46,188 bases of DNA from Syntrophorhabdaceae bacterium (GTDB lineage Bacteria > Desulfobacterota > Syntrophorhabdia > Syntrophorhabdales > Syntrophorhabdaceae). Positions 34,191 through 42,541 of the stretch are shown here, piece by piece. The stretch is taken from positions 1-46,188 of the forward strand of contig JAQVWF010000019.1 of NCBI GenBank assembly GCA_028698615.1, in the 5' to 3' direction. The notes beneath the pieces were generated by a model. The model saw only the letters and a list, made by a program, of their open reading frames with translations, ran no database searches and had not been told where the DNA came from. The translations under genes and the position numbers were made by a program. Position 1 is the stretch's first letter. The number at the start of each line of letters is the position of its first letter.

Positions 34191-35798
34191 CTACTGCTGG
34201 TCTCCCCACTTGCCGTAACGCTCGCGGAGAATCCTGTGGAGGATCTTGCCGGCGCCCGATCTCGGCATCTCTTCATCGGGGATGATGTATATGTTCTTGG
34301 GAACCTTGAAACCGGCAATCTTGCCCTTGCACCATTCGGTAATTTCCTTGGGCTCCATCTTCTTGCCTTCGTGGAGGACGACGACTGCCGTTACCTGTTC
34401 GCCCCATTTTTCATGAGGCACGCCGATGACGGCAACATCCTTAACATCCGCGTGTCCGCCCACGCAGTTCTCGACTTCTGACGGGAAGATATTCTCGCCG
34501 CCGGAGATGATCATGTTCGCCTTTCTATCGACCAGATAGTAGTAGCCTTCCTCATCGCGGTAACCCATGTCACCAGCGCTGAAGTACTGGCCCTTCATTG
34601 CGTTCTTCGTTCTTTCCGGGTCTTTCCAGTAGCTCTCGAAGATCATCGGGCTGCGGGAATAGAGTTCGCCGATCTTGTTGGGCTCGGTTATGAGACTGCC
34701 GTCTTCGTCGTAGATCTGGATTATGTCCGTTCCGATCGCCTCGCGGCCGATGGAACCAAGCTTTTTCATCTGTTCTTCCGGTTTCAGGACCGTTACGCAT
34801 CCTGCCTCGGTTGATCCGTATGCCTCATAGAGCCTTGAATTGGGGAACATGGCAAGGATACCCTGTTTCGTGTCGCGCCGTGCGGGAGCGGAAGAGCAGA
34901 GAAGCTTCTTGATGGCGTTCAGGTTGTATTTGGCCTTCACTTCGTCCGGGAGTGCCAGCATCATGATGTAGTGTGTCGGAACAAGGGATGTGAAGGTAAC
35001 CCCGTGATCAGAGAAGGTTTTGATGAGACTTTCGGGGTTGAAGGAGACCATGTTGTAGCACATGACCGTGCCGCCGACCCATGTCACGACAAATGAGTAG
35101 AACAGGGAGTTGACGTGGCAGCAAGGCATGACCAACAGAATGGTGTCGTCGAAATTGAACTCATGGTCGTAGATCATGATGAAATACTGGGAGAAGAGGT
35201 TTGCATGGCTCTTCATGACGCCCTTGGGCAAGCCTGTCGTTCCGCCGGTGTACATAATGACCCAGGTATCGTCGGGGGTCACTTCGACTGCGGGTTCTTC
35301 AAGGCTTGCCTTCGCGAGCATCTGCTCGTAGTTGATATAGCCGTCATAGCTGGGGCTGTCGACGGCAAAGTTGATGTAGTGTTCAACGGTCTTCAGGTTC
35401 TTCTTCATACCGTTGATCAGGTCGATCCACGGAAATTCCTTGCCGTCTGCGGGGTCTTTGCCGCTCTGGACAATAAAGGCCTTCGCTTCGCAGTGATTGA
35501 CGATATATTCCATTTCCGGTCCCGCGAGCCTGAACATAAGCGGTACGCACAGAAATCCGCCCTTCGCGGCTGCGCCGTAGAAATCCATCCACTCAACGCA
35601 GTTGTAGGCGAGAACCGCAAAACGGTCGCCTTTCTTGAGGCCGAGATCGGCAAGGGCATTCGCGAGCCGGCAGGTCCTCTCATTCCACTGCTTGAAGGTA
35701 AACTGCTTGTAAAGATCTTTAGCGCCGATCTTGTCCGGGTACTTAAATGCTTGAATCCTTAGAACATCCTTCGCTGTCATCCAGTGGCCGTTCTTCAT
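34191..35798 (-). CDS. Acyl-CoA synthetase (AMP-forming), copy 2
   Basis: This copy is also 535 residues and aligns with the downstream copy end to end without gaps; by eye roughly four of five residues agree. It carries the same motifs: MYTGGTTGLPKGVMKSHAN, YEAYGSTEAG, FSAGDMGYRDEEGYYYLVDRKANMI and PRSGAGKILHRILRERYG. Differences cluster in the N-terminal third and around the hinge rather than in the active-site motifs, so both copies should be active and may differ in substrate or expression. It lies 62 bases behind the glcF-like gene with its own GGAGGAG site, and so is probably the last gene of the glcD/glcF operon. Confidence 0.93.
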   Translation of the reverse strand: MKNGHWMTAKDVLRIQAFKYPDKIGAKDLYKQFTFKQWNERTCRLANALADLGLKKGDRFAVLAYNCVEWMDFYGAAAKGGFLCVPLMFRLAGPEMEYIVNHCEAKAFIVQSGKDPADGKEFPWIDLINGMKKNLKTVEHYINFAVDSPSYDGYINYEQMLAKASLEEPAVEVTPDDTWVIMYTGGTTGLPKGVMKSHANLFSQYFIMIYDHEFNFDDTILLVMPCCHVNSLFYSFVVTWVGGTVMCYNMVSFNPESLIKTFSDHGVTFTSLVPTHYIMMLALPDEVKAKYNLNAIKKLLCSSAPARRDTKQGILAMFPNSRLYEAYGSTEAGCVTVLKPEEQMKKLGSIGREAIGTDIIQIYDEDGSLITEPNKIGELYSRSPMIFESYWKDPERTKNAMKGQYFSAGDMGYRDEEGYYYLVDRKANMIISGGENIFPSEVENCVGGHADVKDVAVIGVPHEKWGEQVTAVVVLHEGKKMEPKEITEWCKGKIAGFKVPKNIYIIPDEEMPRSGAGKILHRILRERYGKWGDQQ

Positions 35799-35860
35799 GA
35801 GTATACTCCTCCTGTGAGTTTGAGATGTAGATGTACGGTTGTCCTAGGGATATCGATCTG

Positions 35861-37138
35861 CTACTCTACCAGCTCCAGGAAATGATGCACCTTCTGCGGC
35901 ATTTTGTTTAGCAAAACGTTATCAATAAGGTTGATCATGCATCCTGGGCAAGCGGTCACGACGATATCCGCACCGGTCGCTTTGATGCCATCCATTTTCT
36001 TGCCCGCTATCTTCTTCGTCAGATCGTAATGGTAGACGCTGAATGAGCCACCCATTCCACAACACATATCGGCGTTAGGCATTTCCACATATTTAATACC
36101 CTTGAGGGCCTTGAGGATCGCCCTCGGCTGATCTTTGATGTTCTGGTACCTGACAAGATGGCAGGGGTCATGCCATGTGACTACTTTCCCTTCGAACTCC
36201 TTTTTCAATTTGAAGTCTTGCGGAGGGATCTTGAGGATATCTATGACAAATTCCGTACTATCCTTGATCTTCTTCTCGAATTCCTCGTAGCGCTGTTTCT
36301 GCTCCTCGGTCTCCGGGAGATATTTCTGATAATCCTTGAGCGTGGAACTGCACGTCCCGCAGGCGGTGACGATATAATCCACGTTGAGGTCCTTGAACGC
36401 CTTGATGTTAAGGTCTGCCAGCATCCGGCCCGTCTCAAGGTCGCCGCTGAAATAGATGGCGGCGCCGCAGCAATTCTGGTCCTCGGGCACAACCACTTCC
36501 ACTCCATGCCGGGTCAGAAAGTCGATAAGCTTGAGACCCAGTTCGGGGTAGACAAAGTCGGTCGCGCATCCCATGAAAAAACCGACTCTCATCTTGGGTT
36601 TCTCGCCGTTCTGGGGTTTATAGACCGGCTTGACCTGGTCTCTCAGGAATGTCTTTGACAGGCTGGGGAAATTCCTTCTTCCAAGGCCCTTCACGAAATC
36701 GGGAAGGTGCTTGATCTTCCCTTCCGTGGTGGGCATCATCCACTGGAACTTCTGCATGAGCCTTGCATACTTCCCGAAGGCCTTTCTGTCCGCCATTACC
36801 TTGCGGAATGCGAAATTCTTGATGGCTCCGAGCCCTTTCTCCTTTACCAGCTGGGCGCGGGCCGCCACTACGACGCGGTCTATCTGCGTCTTTGCGGGAC
36901 AGTTCGCCGCACAACGCTTGCACAGAAGGCACTTTCCTATAATATCCGCCATCTCGTGCGTGAATTCCTGCTTTCCTGCGAGTATCTGTTTCACGAGGTA
37001 GTTCTTCCCGCGTGCCACAGATGTCTCCATCTTCTCTTCCTGGTAGACCGGGCAGAAGAAACTGCAAAAGCCGCACTTCATGCACTGGTTGGAGAATTCT
37101 TCTATTTTCTTAAGTTCTTTAAGGTCTTTCACTCGCAA
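35861..37138 (-). CDS. GlcF/LutA-type Fe-S subunit with two CCG domains
   Basis: The 425-residue protein has two N-terminal 4Fe-4S motifs (CMKCGFCSFFCPVY and CLLCKRCAANCP) and two cysteine-rich CCG domains (GFFMGCATDFVYP... NCCGAAIYFSGD and WHDPCHLVRYQ... DMCCGMGGSFSVYHYD). This is the build of glycolate oxidase subunit F, GlpC and related HdrD-like electron carriers. It should take electrons from the FAD subunit encoded 13 bases upstream and pass them on to a membrane or soluble acceptor. Which hydroxyacid is oxidised is not evident. Confidence 0.9.
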   Translation of the reverse strand: MRVKDLKELKKIEEFSNQCMKCGFCSFFCPVYQEEKMETSVARGKNYLVKQILAGKQEFTHEMADIIGKCLLCKRCAANCPAKTQIDRVVVAARAQLVKEKGLGAIKNFAFRKVMADRKAFGKYARLMQKFQWMMPTTEGKIKHLPDFVKGLGRRNFPSLSKTFLRDQVKPVYKPQNGEKPKMRVGFFMGCATDFVYPELGLKLIDFLTRHGVEVVVPEDQNCCGAAIYFSGDLETGRMLADLNIKAFKDLNVDYIVTACGTCSSTLKDYQKYLPETEEQKQRYEEFEKKIKDSTEFVIDILKIPPQDFKLKKEFEGKVVTWHDPCHLVRYQNIKDQPRAILKALKGIKYVEMPNADMCCGMGGSFSVYHYDLTKKIAGKKMDGIKATGADIVVTACPGCMINLIDNVLLNKMPQKVHHFLELVE

Positions 37139-37151
37139 CCCCCTTTATGGA

Positions 37152-38531
37152 CTACTCCCAGATCTTGCCCGGGTTCATGATGTTGTTCGGGTCGATGAGG
37201 GCCTTGATGTTCTTCATCATATCTATTACGGCCGGCTCTGTGACCTTCTTCATGAATTTCTGTTTCTCAAGACCGATCCCGTGTTCGCCGGAGAGTACGC
37301 CACCGAACTCCACCGCGCCTTCAATGATAGCGTCCATGGCCTTCAGGGCACGTTCATAATGTTCTTTATTGTTAATGTCGGTAAGGATCGCCGGATGAAG
37401 GTTCCCGTCTCCTGCATGACCGAGAACAACGATCTCGAGATTATACTGTTTGGCAAGTTCCTTGCATCTGTTGATGAGTTTGGGAATATTCCCACGGGGC
37501 ACCGTGACATCCTCGGCGAAAACTGTCTTCGCTTTTCCAAAAACGGCCGCGAAACCTGCACGACGGGCCATCCAGTACTTATTGGCGTCATCGGCATCCT
37601 TTGCCACGCGAACCTCTTTGGCGCCATATTTCTTGGTGATCTCGGCGATCTTCTCCGCTTCTTTCTCAACGGCTTCGGGAATACCATCAACCTCGAAGAG
37701 CAGACAGGCATCAGCGTCTTTCGGCAAACCGATGGGCATCATTTCTTCGATCCTGTTGATGACCCAGTTGTCAATAAGCTCGATCTTGTCGGGGATCACA
37801 CCATTCTCGAGAACATGGTAGACGCTTTCGCCGGCGACGGCCACATCGTCATAGACCACGCAGAGTGTTTTCCTTGCAAGAGGCACGGGATTCAGTTTCA
37901 GTTCCGCACTGGTGATAACTCCGAGAGTCCCTTCAGCGCTGATGAAAATATGAAGAAGATCATAACCAACAACATTCTTCAGTGTCCTGCCGCCGAGATG
38001 CACAACCTCGCCTGTGGGGAGGACAACTTCGATACCCAGAATATACTGCTTTGTCACACCATACTTTACACAGGCAGGACCCCCGGCGTTCTCGGATATG
38101 ATGCCACCCATGGTCGCGCCTAAAAAGCTCTGGGGATCGGGCGGGAAAAAGAGGCCGTCTTTCATGAGCCGAAGAGTCAGATCCTGGAGCACAACACCAG
38201 GTTCGACGGTGGCGGTGAGATTTTCTTTATCGATCTTGATGATCTTGTTCATTCTGGTCATAGCCAGGACAACGCCGCCATGCCAGGGAACCGACCCGCC
38301 GCTGACGTTTGTGCCGCCGCCCCTCGGGGTGACGGGTACTTTCTCGGCATTGGCGAGTTTCATTATCCGCGATACTTCGTCCGTAGTGGTGGGAAAAACA
38401 ACGAGATCCGGTTCTTTCACCCAACTTGTGGTTCCGTCGTACGAATAGGCTTTGAGCGCTTCAGGTGCGGTGAGTACATTGTCTTTACCGACAATCTTTT
38501 GAAATTCGCTTATCAACGACTCTTTTAACAT
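37152..38531 (-). CDS. GlcD-type FAD-linked 2-hydroxyacid dehydrogenase
   Basis: The product of about 459 residues is a PCMH-type flavoprotein of the glycolate oxidase GlcD / D-lactate dehydrogenase family. Visible features are the FAD-binding PVTPRGGGTNVSGGSVPWHGGVVL, PPDPQSFLGATMGGIISENAGGP, GGRTLKNVVGYDL, and the C-terminal LGHAGDGNLHPAIL and SGEHGIGLEKQKFM. The ATG at 38531 opens the family N-terminus after an AGGGGGT site; an extension to 38603 overlaps the promoter. It heads an operon with the glcF-like gene and acyl-CoA ligase 2. Confidence 0.92.
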   Translation of the reverse strand: MLKESLISEFQKIVGKDNVLTAPEALKAYSYDGTTSWVKEPDLVVFPTTTDEVSRIMKLANAEKVPVTPRGGGTNVSGGSVPWHGGVVLAMTRMNKIIKIDKENLTATVEPGVVLQDLTLRLMKDGLFFPPDPQSFLGATMGGIISENAGGPACVKYGVTKQYILGIEVVLPTGEVVHLGGRTLKNVVGYDLLHIFISAEGTLGVITSAELKLNPVPLARKTLCVVYDDVAVAGESVYHVLENGVIPDKIELIDNWVINRIEEMMPIGLPKDADACLLFEVDGIPEAVEKEAEKIAEITKKYGAKEVRVAKDADDANKYWMARRAGFAAVFGKAKTVFAEDVTVPRGNIPKLINRCKELAKQYNLEIVVLGHAGDGNLHPAILTDINNKEHYERALKAMDAIIEGAVEFGGVLSGEHGIGLEKQKFMKKVTEPAVIDMMKNIKALIDPNNIMNPGKIWE

Positions 38532-38573
38532 CCCTGTACCCCCTGATTTTGATATTGTTACTAATTTCACTTT

Positions 38574-38603
38574 CTTATATCTTTTTCTCCTTTCCTTTGT
38601 CAA
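38574..38603 (-). promoter_or_regulatory. Sigma70-type promoter of the glcD-glcF-ligase operon
   Basis: On the minus strand a perfect TTGACA (38598-38603) is 18 bases from TATAAG (38574-38579). The predicted transcript start is near 38567, giving a leader of about 36 bases. Confidence 0.65.
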
Positions 38604-38882
38604 TAAAAATCACAAAGGCAAAACCCCCCTGATATCAAGTAATTGGCCACAGTTAAGGCCTTGCAGGGGAATGACAAATAATGGTATGGAATCGCATGTT
38701 TTCCATAGTGAACAAATGTGCCGGGAACGGCCCCTGGATTGTGACTTTCGGGGACTATCGATAGACATCCTCAAGACCATGATCTCATCGAGCCTGAGAT
38801 TGTGAAGGCTTTTCCTGACCAGTGCAATTCACAGGAACAAGGTGGTGCTTGAGATCTTGGGTCCCTGACGGGCGACAGCTTG
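38604..38882. other. Gap upstream of glcD
   Basis: About 280 bases between the glcD promoter and the isomerase stop. A weak 6-bp hairpin (ATCTCA/TGAGAT near 38780-38802) is present. I see no gene, tRNA or clear operator. Confidence 0.5.
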
Positions 38883-39698
38883 TCAGAGTGCTATTTCTCT
38901 CAGTTTTTCCATAACCGGGGCAAAACCAAAACGCTCTATGTCCAGCGTTTCGATGACCACTTTATCTCTGTAACCGAGTCCCTTCAGACCCCGCAGGACC
39001 CTTCCCATGTCTATTGAACCCTTCACAAAGCCGTGGTCGTCGCGGCTGCCGTCGTTGTTGTGCAGATGGACGTGGAAGAGGTTCTCTATGCCCATGCGGC
39101 GGACATCATCGATGATCCCGCCTTCAGGATCGGGATGCTTTGCCGCGCATTTTGAAATGTAGGCGTGGCCGATGTCGAGGGTGACCCCTATTCCGGGCAC
39201 TGCGGCATTGATCGCGCCGAACTCGCCCAGTTCCTGGAAATAGAAGTAAGACATGAAGACGTTCTCCAGTGCGATCCTTACGCCGCAGGACCGTGCCTCT
39301 TCCGCAACGGTTGCCAGATCCTCGATGAACCGGGCCTGAAGCCCGCTGTCGAATTCCTTCAGCTTCCGAAAAAAGGAGTATCCCGGATGGACGACAACGG
39401 GATCAGCGCCTATTTCGGCCGAGAGCCGCACGGCGGCCAGCAGCCGCTCCCGTGAGACGTTGCGTATCTCATCGAGGTAGCTCCCCGGGTTGATCTCCAG
39501 AAAGGGGCCGTGCATGGAAAAACCGACGCCCTCCCCTGCAAGCCGCCGCACCTTTCCTATCATCTCACCATCCAGCGAAAAGAGGTGGGGAGGCTCATAG
39601 GAAAGCTCGACGACCCTGATCCCCGCTGTGAGGATACTATCGATCACACCGCTGAGACTATTGTTGGTGAGAAAGTATGCGGAGATCCCGAAGAGCAT
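38883..39698 (-). CDS. Sugar phosphate isomerase/epimerase-type TIM barrel
   Basis: The 271-residue protein belongs to the xylose-isomerase-like / AP endonuclease 2 TIM-barrel superfamily. Typical segments are VVELSYEPPHLFSLD, FSMHGPFLEINPGS, VVHPGYSFF, IALENVFMSY, VTLDIGHAYIS, LFHVHLHNNDGSRDDHG and VIETLDIERFG, which supply the usual His/Glu/Asp metal ligands. The substrate is unknown. It follows adk by 26 bases without a visible ribosome site, so it may depend on coupled translation. Confidence 0.8.
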   Translation of the reverse strand: MLFGISAYFLTNNSLSGVIDSILTAGIRVVELSYEPPHLFSLDGEMIGKVRRLAGEGVGFSMHGPFLEINPGSYLDEIRNVSRERLLAAVRLSAEIGADPVVVHPGYSFFRKLKEFDSGLQARFIEDLATVAEEARSCGVRIALENVFMSYFYFQELGEFGAINAAVPGIGVTLDIGHAYISKCAAKHPDPEGGIIDDVRRMGIENLFHVHLHNNDGSRDDHGFVKGSIDMGRVLRGLKGLGYRDKVVIETLDIERFGFAPVMEKLREIAL

Positions 39699-39724
39699 GA
39701 TAGACGCAGGTTATAGGTTATTAT

Positions 39725-40372
39725 TTACTTCTTCACCGCCGTCTTGACTTCTTCCACGATCTCCTGGCTGCTCAACGAGCTGATGACCTTCAAGAGGCCT
39801 TCCTTCTTGTAAAAATCGATGAGAGGAGCGGTCTTTTCGTTATATGTGGCCAGTCTCTGCTTGATGGCTTCCTCCGTTTCGTCGGCGCGCTGAACTGCGG
39901 GGGAACCGCACTTGAAACAGGTCCCGTCGGCTTTTGGCGGCTTGCTCTTTATGTTGTAGATCTCCTGGCAATCGGGGTTGGAGCATGTCCGTCTCGTGGT
40001 CAGTCTGTCGAGGATGACATCCGTCGGGACATCGAGATTGATGGCGGCGTCGAGCTTTATCCCGATCTTCTCGAGAAGCTTCCTCAATGCTTCCGCCTGG
40101 GGGATTGTCCTTGGAAAACCGTCGAGGAGAAAACCTTTCTGGCAATCGGGTTCCTTCATCCGAACTTCCATGATGTCCATGATGAGGTCGTCGGGCACGA
40201 GCTCGCCCCGTTCCATATAACCCTTCGCCTTCTTGCCCAGTTCGGATCCCGCCTTTACGGCGTTGCGCAAAATGTCCCCGGTGGAGATCTGCACCGATCC
40301 GTCAAATTCCGTCAACGATTTCGCAACTGTACCCTTGCCGGCTCCCGGCGCTCCCAATAATACGATACGCAT
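39725..40372 (-). CDS. adk: Adenylate kinase with zinc-binding lid
   Basis: The 215-residue enzyme interconverts ATP plus AMP with two ADP. The P-loop GAPGAGKGTVAKSL, the AMP-binding ISTGDILRNAVKAGSELG, GFLLDGFPRTIPQAEAL and the lid are all present. The lid carries cysteines in CSNPDC and CFKCG, so it should bind zinc as in the long bacterial form. The ATG at 40372 follows AAGGAGG. It is not in the usual secY-adk-map ribosomal context; the isomerase gene lies downstream. Confidence 0.97.
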   Translation of the reverse strand: MRIVLLGAPGAGKGTVAKSLTEFDGSVQISTGDILRNAVKAGSELGKKAKGYMERGELVPDDLIMDIMEVRMKEPDCQKGFLLDGFPRTIPQAEALRKLLEKIGIKLDAAINLDVPTDVILDRLTTRRTCSNPDCQEIYNIKSKPPKADGTCFKCGSPAVQRADETEEAIKQRLATYNEKTAPLIDFYKKEGLLKVISSLSSQEIVEEVKTAVKK

Positions 40373-40494
40373 GATAAATCCTCCTTTGCGTGATTAATGA
40401 TCGGACACGAAGTTTCCCTGAGTCTACCAAAAAAAACCAAAAAAATCACCGAGAAAAACTCTTCTGTCCCCTGACATCGCCCCGCCTCGGCGGC

Positions 40495-40524
40495 TTGACA
40501 TGCCCCATTCGGCAGGGGCATAAT
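40495..40524 (+). promoter_or_regulatory. Sigma70-type promoter of the helicase gene
   Basis: A perfect TTGACA (40495-40500), 18 bases and CATAAT (40519-40524). Only eight bases separate the -10 box from the ATG at 40533, so transcription should start within about three bases of the start codon. Confidence 0.65.
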
Positions 40525-40532
40525 GTAACCCT

Positions 40533-42518
40533 ATGAAAAAATATACCATCCACCGCGATGTCTCCCCCGTCAAAACGGTCATCGACTATTCCCGTGAACT
40601 TAACGAGGAACAGCAGGGCGTGGTCCTCAGCGCTGATGGACCTATCCTGGTCATCGCCGGTGCAGGAAGCGGGAAGACCAGAGTCGTCACCTACCGGGTG
40701 GCGCATCTTCTGGAGAGGGGCATCCCGCCGGGGGGCATATTGCTTTTGACCTTTACGAACAAGGCCGCCCGGGAAATGCTCCATCGCGTCGAACATCTCG
40801 TGAAGATGGACACCCGCTATATCTGGGGCGGCACCTTCCACCACATCGGCAACCTCGTCCTGCGCCAGCACGCCGAGCGCGTTGGCTACCGCAGGAGCTT
40901 CAGCATTCTCGACAACGAGGACGCCAAGGATGTCGTGGAACTCGCCGTCAAGGAATCGGGGATCGATACGAAGAGCAGGATGTTCCCCAGGGGCGGGGTT
41001 GTGAAGGAGCTCTTCAGCTACGCCGCCAACACTATGCAGACCGTCGACCGTGCCATCCGGGAACGAAACCCCTTCTTCTATGACCTTGCCGATGAAATGA
41101 TGGCGATACACAAGATCTATACCGACAAGAAGAGGGAAACGAACGCCATGGACTTCGACGACCTCCTGCTATTCTGGCACAGGATACTGGCCGAGGACGA
41201 GGAATTGCGCAGGCTCTATGCGATGACCTTTCGCCACATCCTTGTCGACGAATACCAGGACACCAACCGCATCCAGTCGGAGATCATAGATTTCATGGGG
41301 CTGATCAACCGCAACGTCATGGTCGTCGGCGACGACGCCCAGAGCATATATTCCTTCCGGGGGGCCAATTTCCAGAACATCCTCGATTTCCCGAAACGCT
41401 ACGCGGAAGCGAAGGTGCACAAACTGGTAACAAACTACCGCAGCACGCCGGAGATCCTCGACCTCGCAAACAACTCCATCTCCTTCAACATGAACCAGTT
41501 CGAGAAGACGCTGTGCAGCGTCAAGGAGAGCGGTGTGGTCCCTGTCGTGGCGCCGTCGAGGGACGTTATACAACAGGCCGAATTCGTGGCCCAGCGGATA
41601 CTGGAACTCTCCGACGAGGGTGTCCCTCTCGACCGCATATCGGTCCTGTACCGCGCCCACTATCATTCGATGGAAGTGCAGATGGAACTGACCCGCCGCG
41701 GCATCCCCTTCGAGATCCGAAGCGGGCTCAGGTTCTTTGAACAGGCCCATATCAAGGACGTCGTCTCATTCCTGCGCGTCATGTCGAACCCCGATGACGA
41801 GATATCGTGGAAGCGGATGTTCAGGATCTTTCCCCGCATCGGCAAAAAGACCGCCGACCATATATATGCATACATCAAGGAACAGGGCGACCCCTTTGAT
41901 CCCCTTATCTCAGGCAGGATCGCCGACAAGTTCAAGGGCATCAAAAAGGAGAACATCGAGGCATGGTCGGAGCTTTTCAGTGAATTGAAGAATCTGATGG
42001 GCGACGAGGCCCCGGGGGACATGATCTCCGCCGTCCTCAAGCACGGCTACATCGAGTACCTCAAGTTCACCTATCCCAACTACGAGGCCCGCCTCGAGGA
42101 CCTGGGACAGCTTATCAACTTCTCGACAAGGTATCACTCGCTGGAAACGTTTCTGGCCGAGCTTTCCCTCATGAGCGGCCTGGCCGGCGAAGAGGTCGTG
42201 GCAGCGGGCGAATCCGACGATGATCGGGTCATACTGAGCACCATACACCAGGCCAAGGGCCTTGAATGGCGGATTGTCTTCATCATCTGGTGTGCGGAAG
42301 GAAGGTTCCCCAATCCCAGGGCGGTGGAAGAAGGGGCCATCGAGGAGGAGAGACGCCTCTTTTACGTGGCATCGACGCGGGCCATGGATGAACTCTATCT
42401 GTGCTACCCCATCCTCGCCTTCGACCGCCAGGCCGGCCACATCATCATGCGCCCCTCCCGCTTCCTCGCCGAACTCGACGGGGCACGGTACGAGGAGTGG
42501 GCAATCTCGGAATACTAA
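40533..42518 (+). CDS. UvrD/Rep/PcrA-family DNA helicase
   Basis: The 661-residue superfamily 1 helicase has the full motif set: LNEEQQGVVLSADGPILV (Q motif), GAGSGKTRVVTYR (Walker A), TFTNKAAREML, LVDEYQDTN (Walker B), VGDDAQSIYSFRGA, NYRSTPEIL, LSTIHQAKGLEWRIVFI and ERRLFYVASTRAMDELYL. It is a little shorter than E. coli UvrD (720) and lacks the extended C-terminal tail. No ruvC, addA or recB-type nuclease domain is fused. It should act in repair or removal of replication blocks. No ribosome site precedes the ATG; see the promoter entry. Confidence 0.93.
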   Translation: MKKYTIHRDVSPVKTVIDYSRELNEEQQGVVLSADGPILVIAGAGSGKTRVVTYRVAHLLERGIPPGGILLLTFTNKAAREMLHRVEHLVKMDTRYIWGGTFHHIGNLVLRQHAERVGYRRSFSILDNEDAKDVVELAVKESGIDTKSRMFPRGGVVKELFSYAANTMQTVDRAIRERNPFFYDLADEMMAIHKIYTDKKRETNAMDFDDLLLFWHRILAEDEELRRLYAMTFRHILVDEYQDTNRIQSEIIDFMGLINRNVMVVGDDAQSIYSFRGANFQNILDFPKRYAEAKVHKLVTNYRSTPEILDLANNSISFNMNQFEKTLCSVKESGVVPVVAPSRDVIQQAEFVAQRILELSDEGVPLDRISVLYRAHYHSMEVQMELTRRGIPFEIRSGLRFFEQAHIKDVVSFLRVMSNPDDEISWKRMFRIFPRIGKKTADHIYAYIKEQGDPFDPLISGRIADKFKGIKKENIEAWSELFSELKNLMGDEAPGDMISAVLKHGYIEYLKFTYPNYEARLEDLGQLINFSTRYHSLETFLAELSLMSGLAGEEVVAAGESDDDRVILSTIHQAKGLEWRIVFIIWCAEGRFPNPRAVEEGAIEEERRLFYVASTRAMDELYLCYPILAFDRQAGHIIMRPSRFLAELDGARYEEWAISEY

Positions 42519-42522
42519 AAAC

Positions 42523-42541
42523 AGTTTCAGGTTTCAGGTTA
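42523..42541. repeat. Heptad repeat between helicase and mreB
   Basis: AGTTTCA, GGTTTCA and GGTTA(G) follow in 7-base steps, the reverse complement of the TGAAACC heptads at 7070 and 20484. The block fills the 20-base convergent gap and includes the mreB stop codon (42539-42541). Confidence 0.65.
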
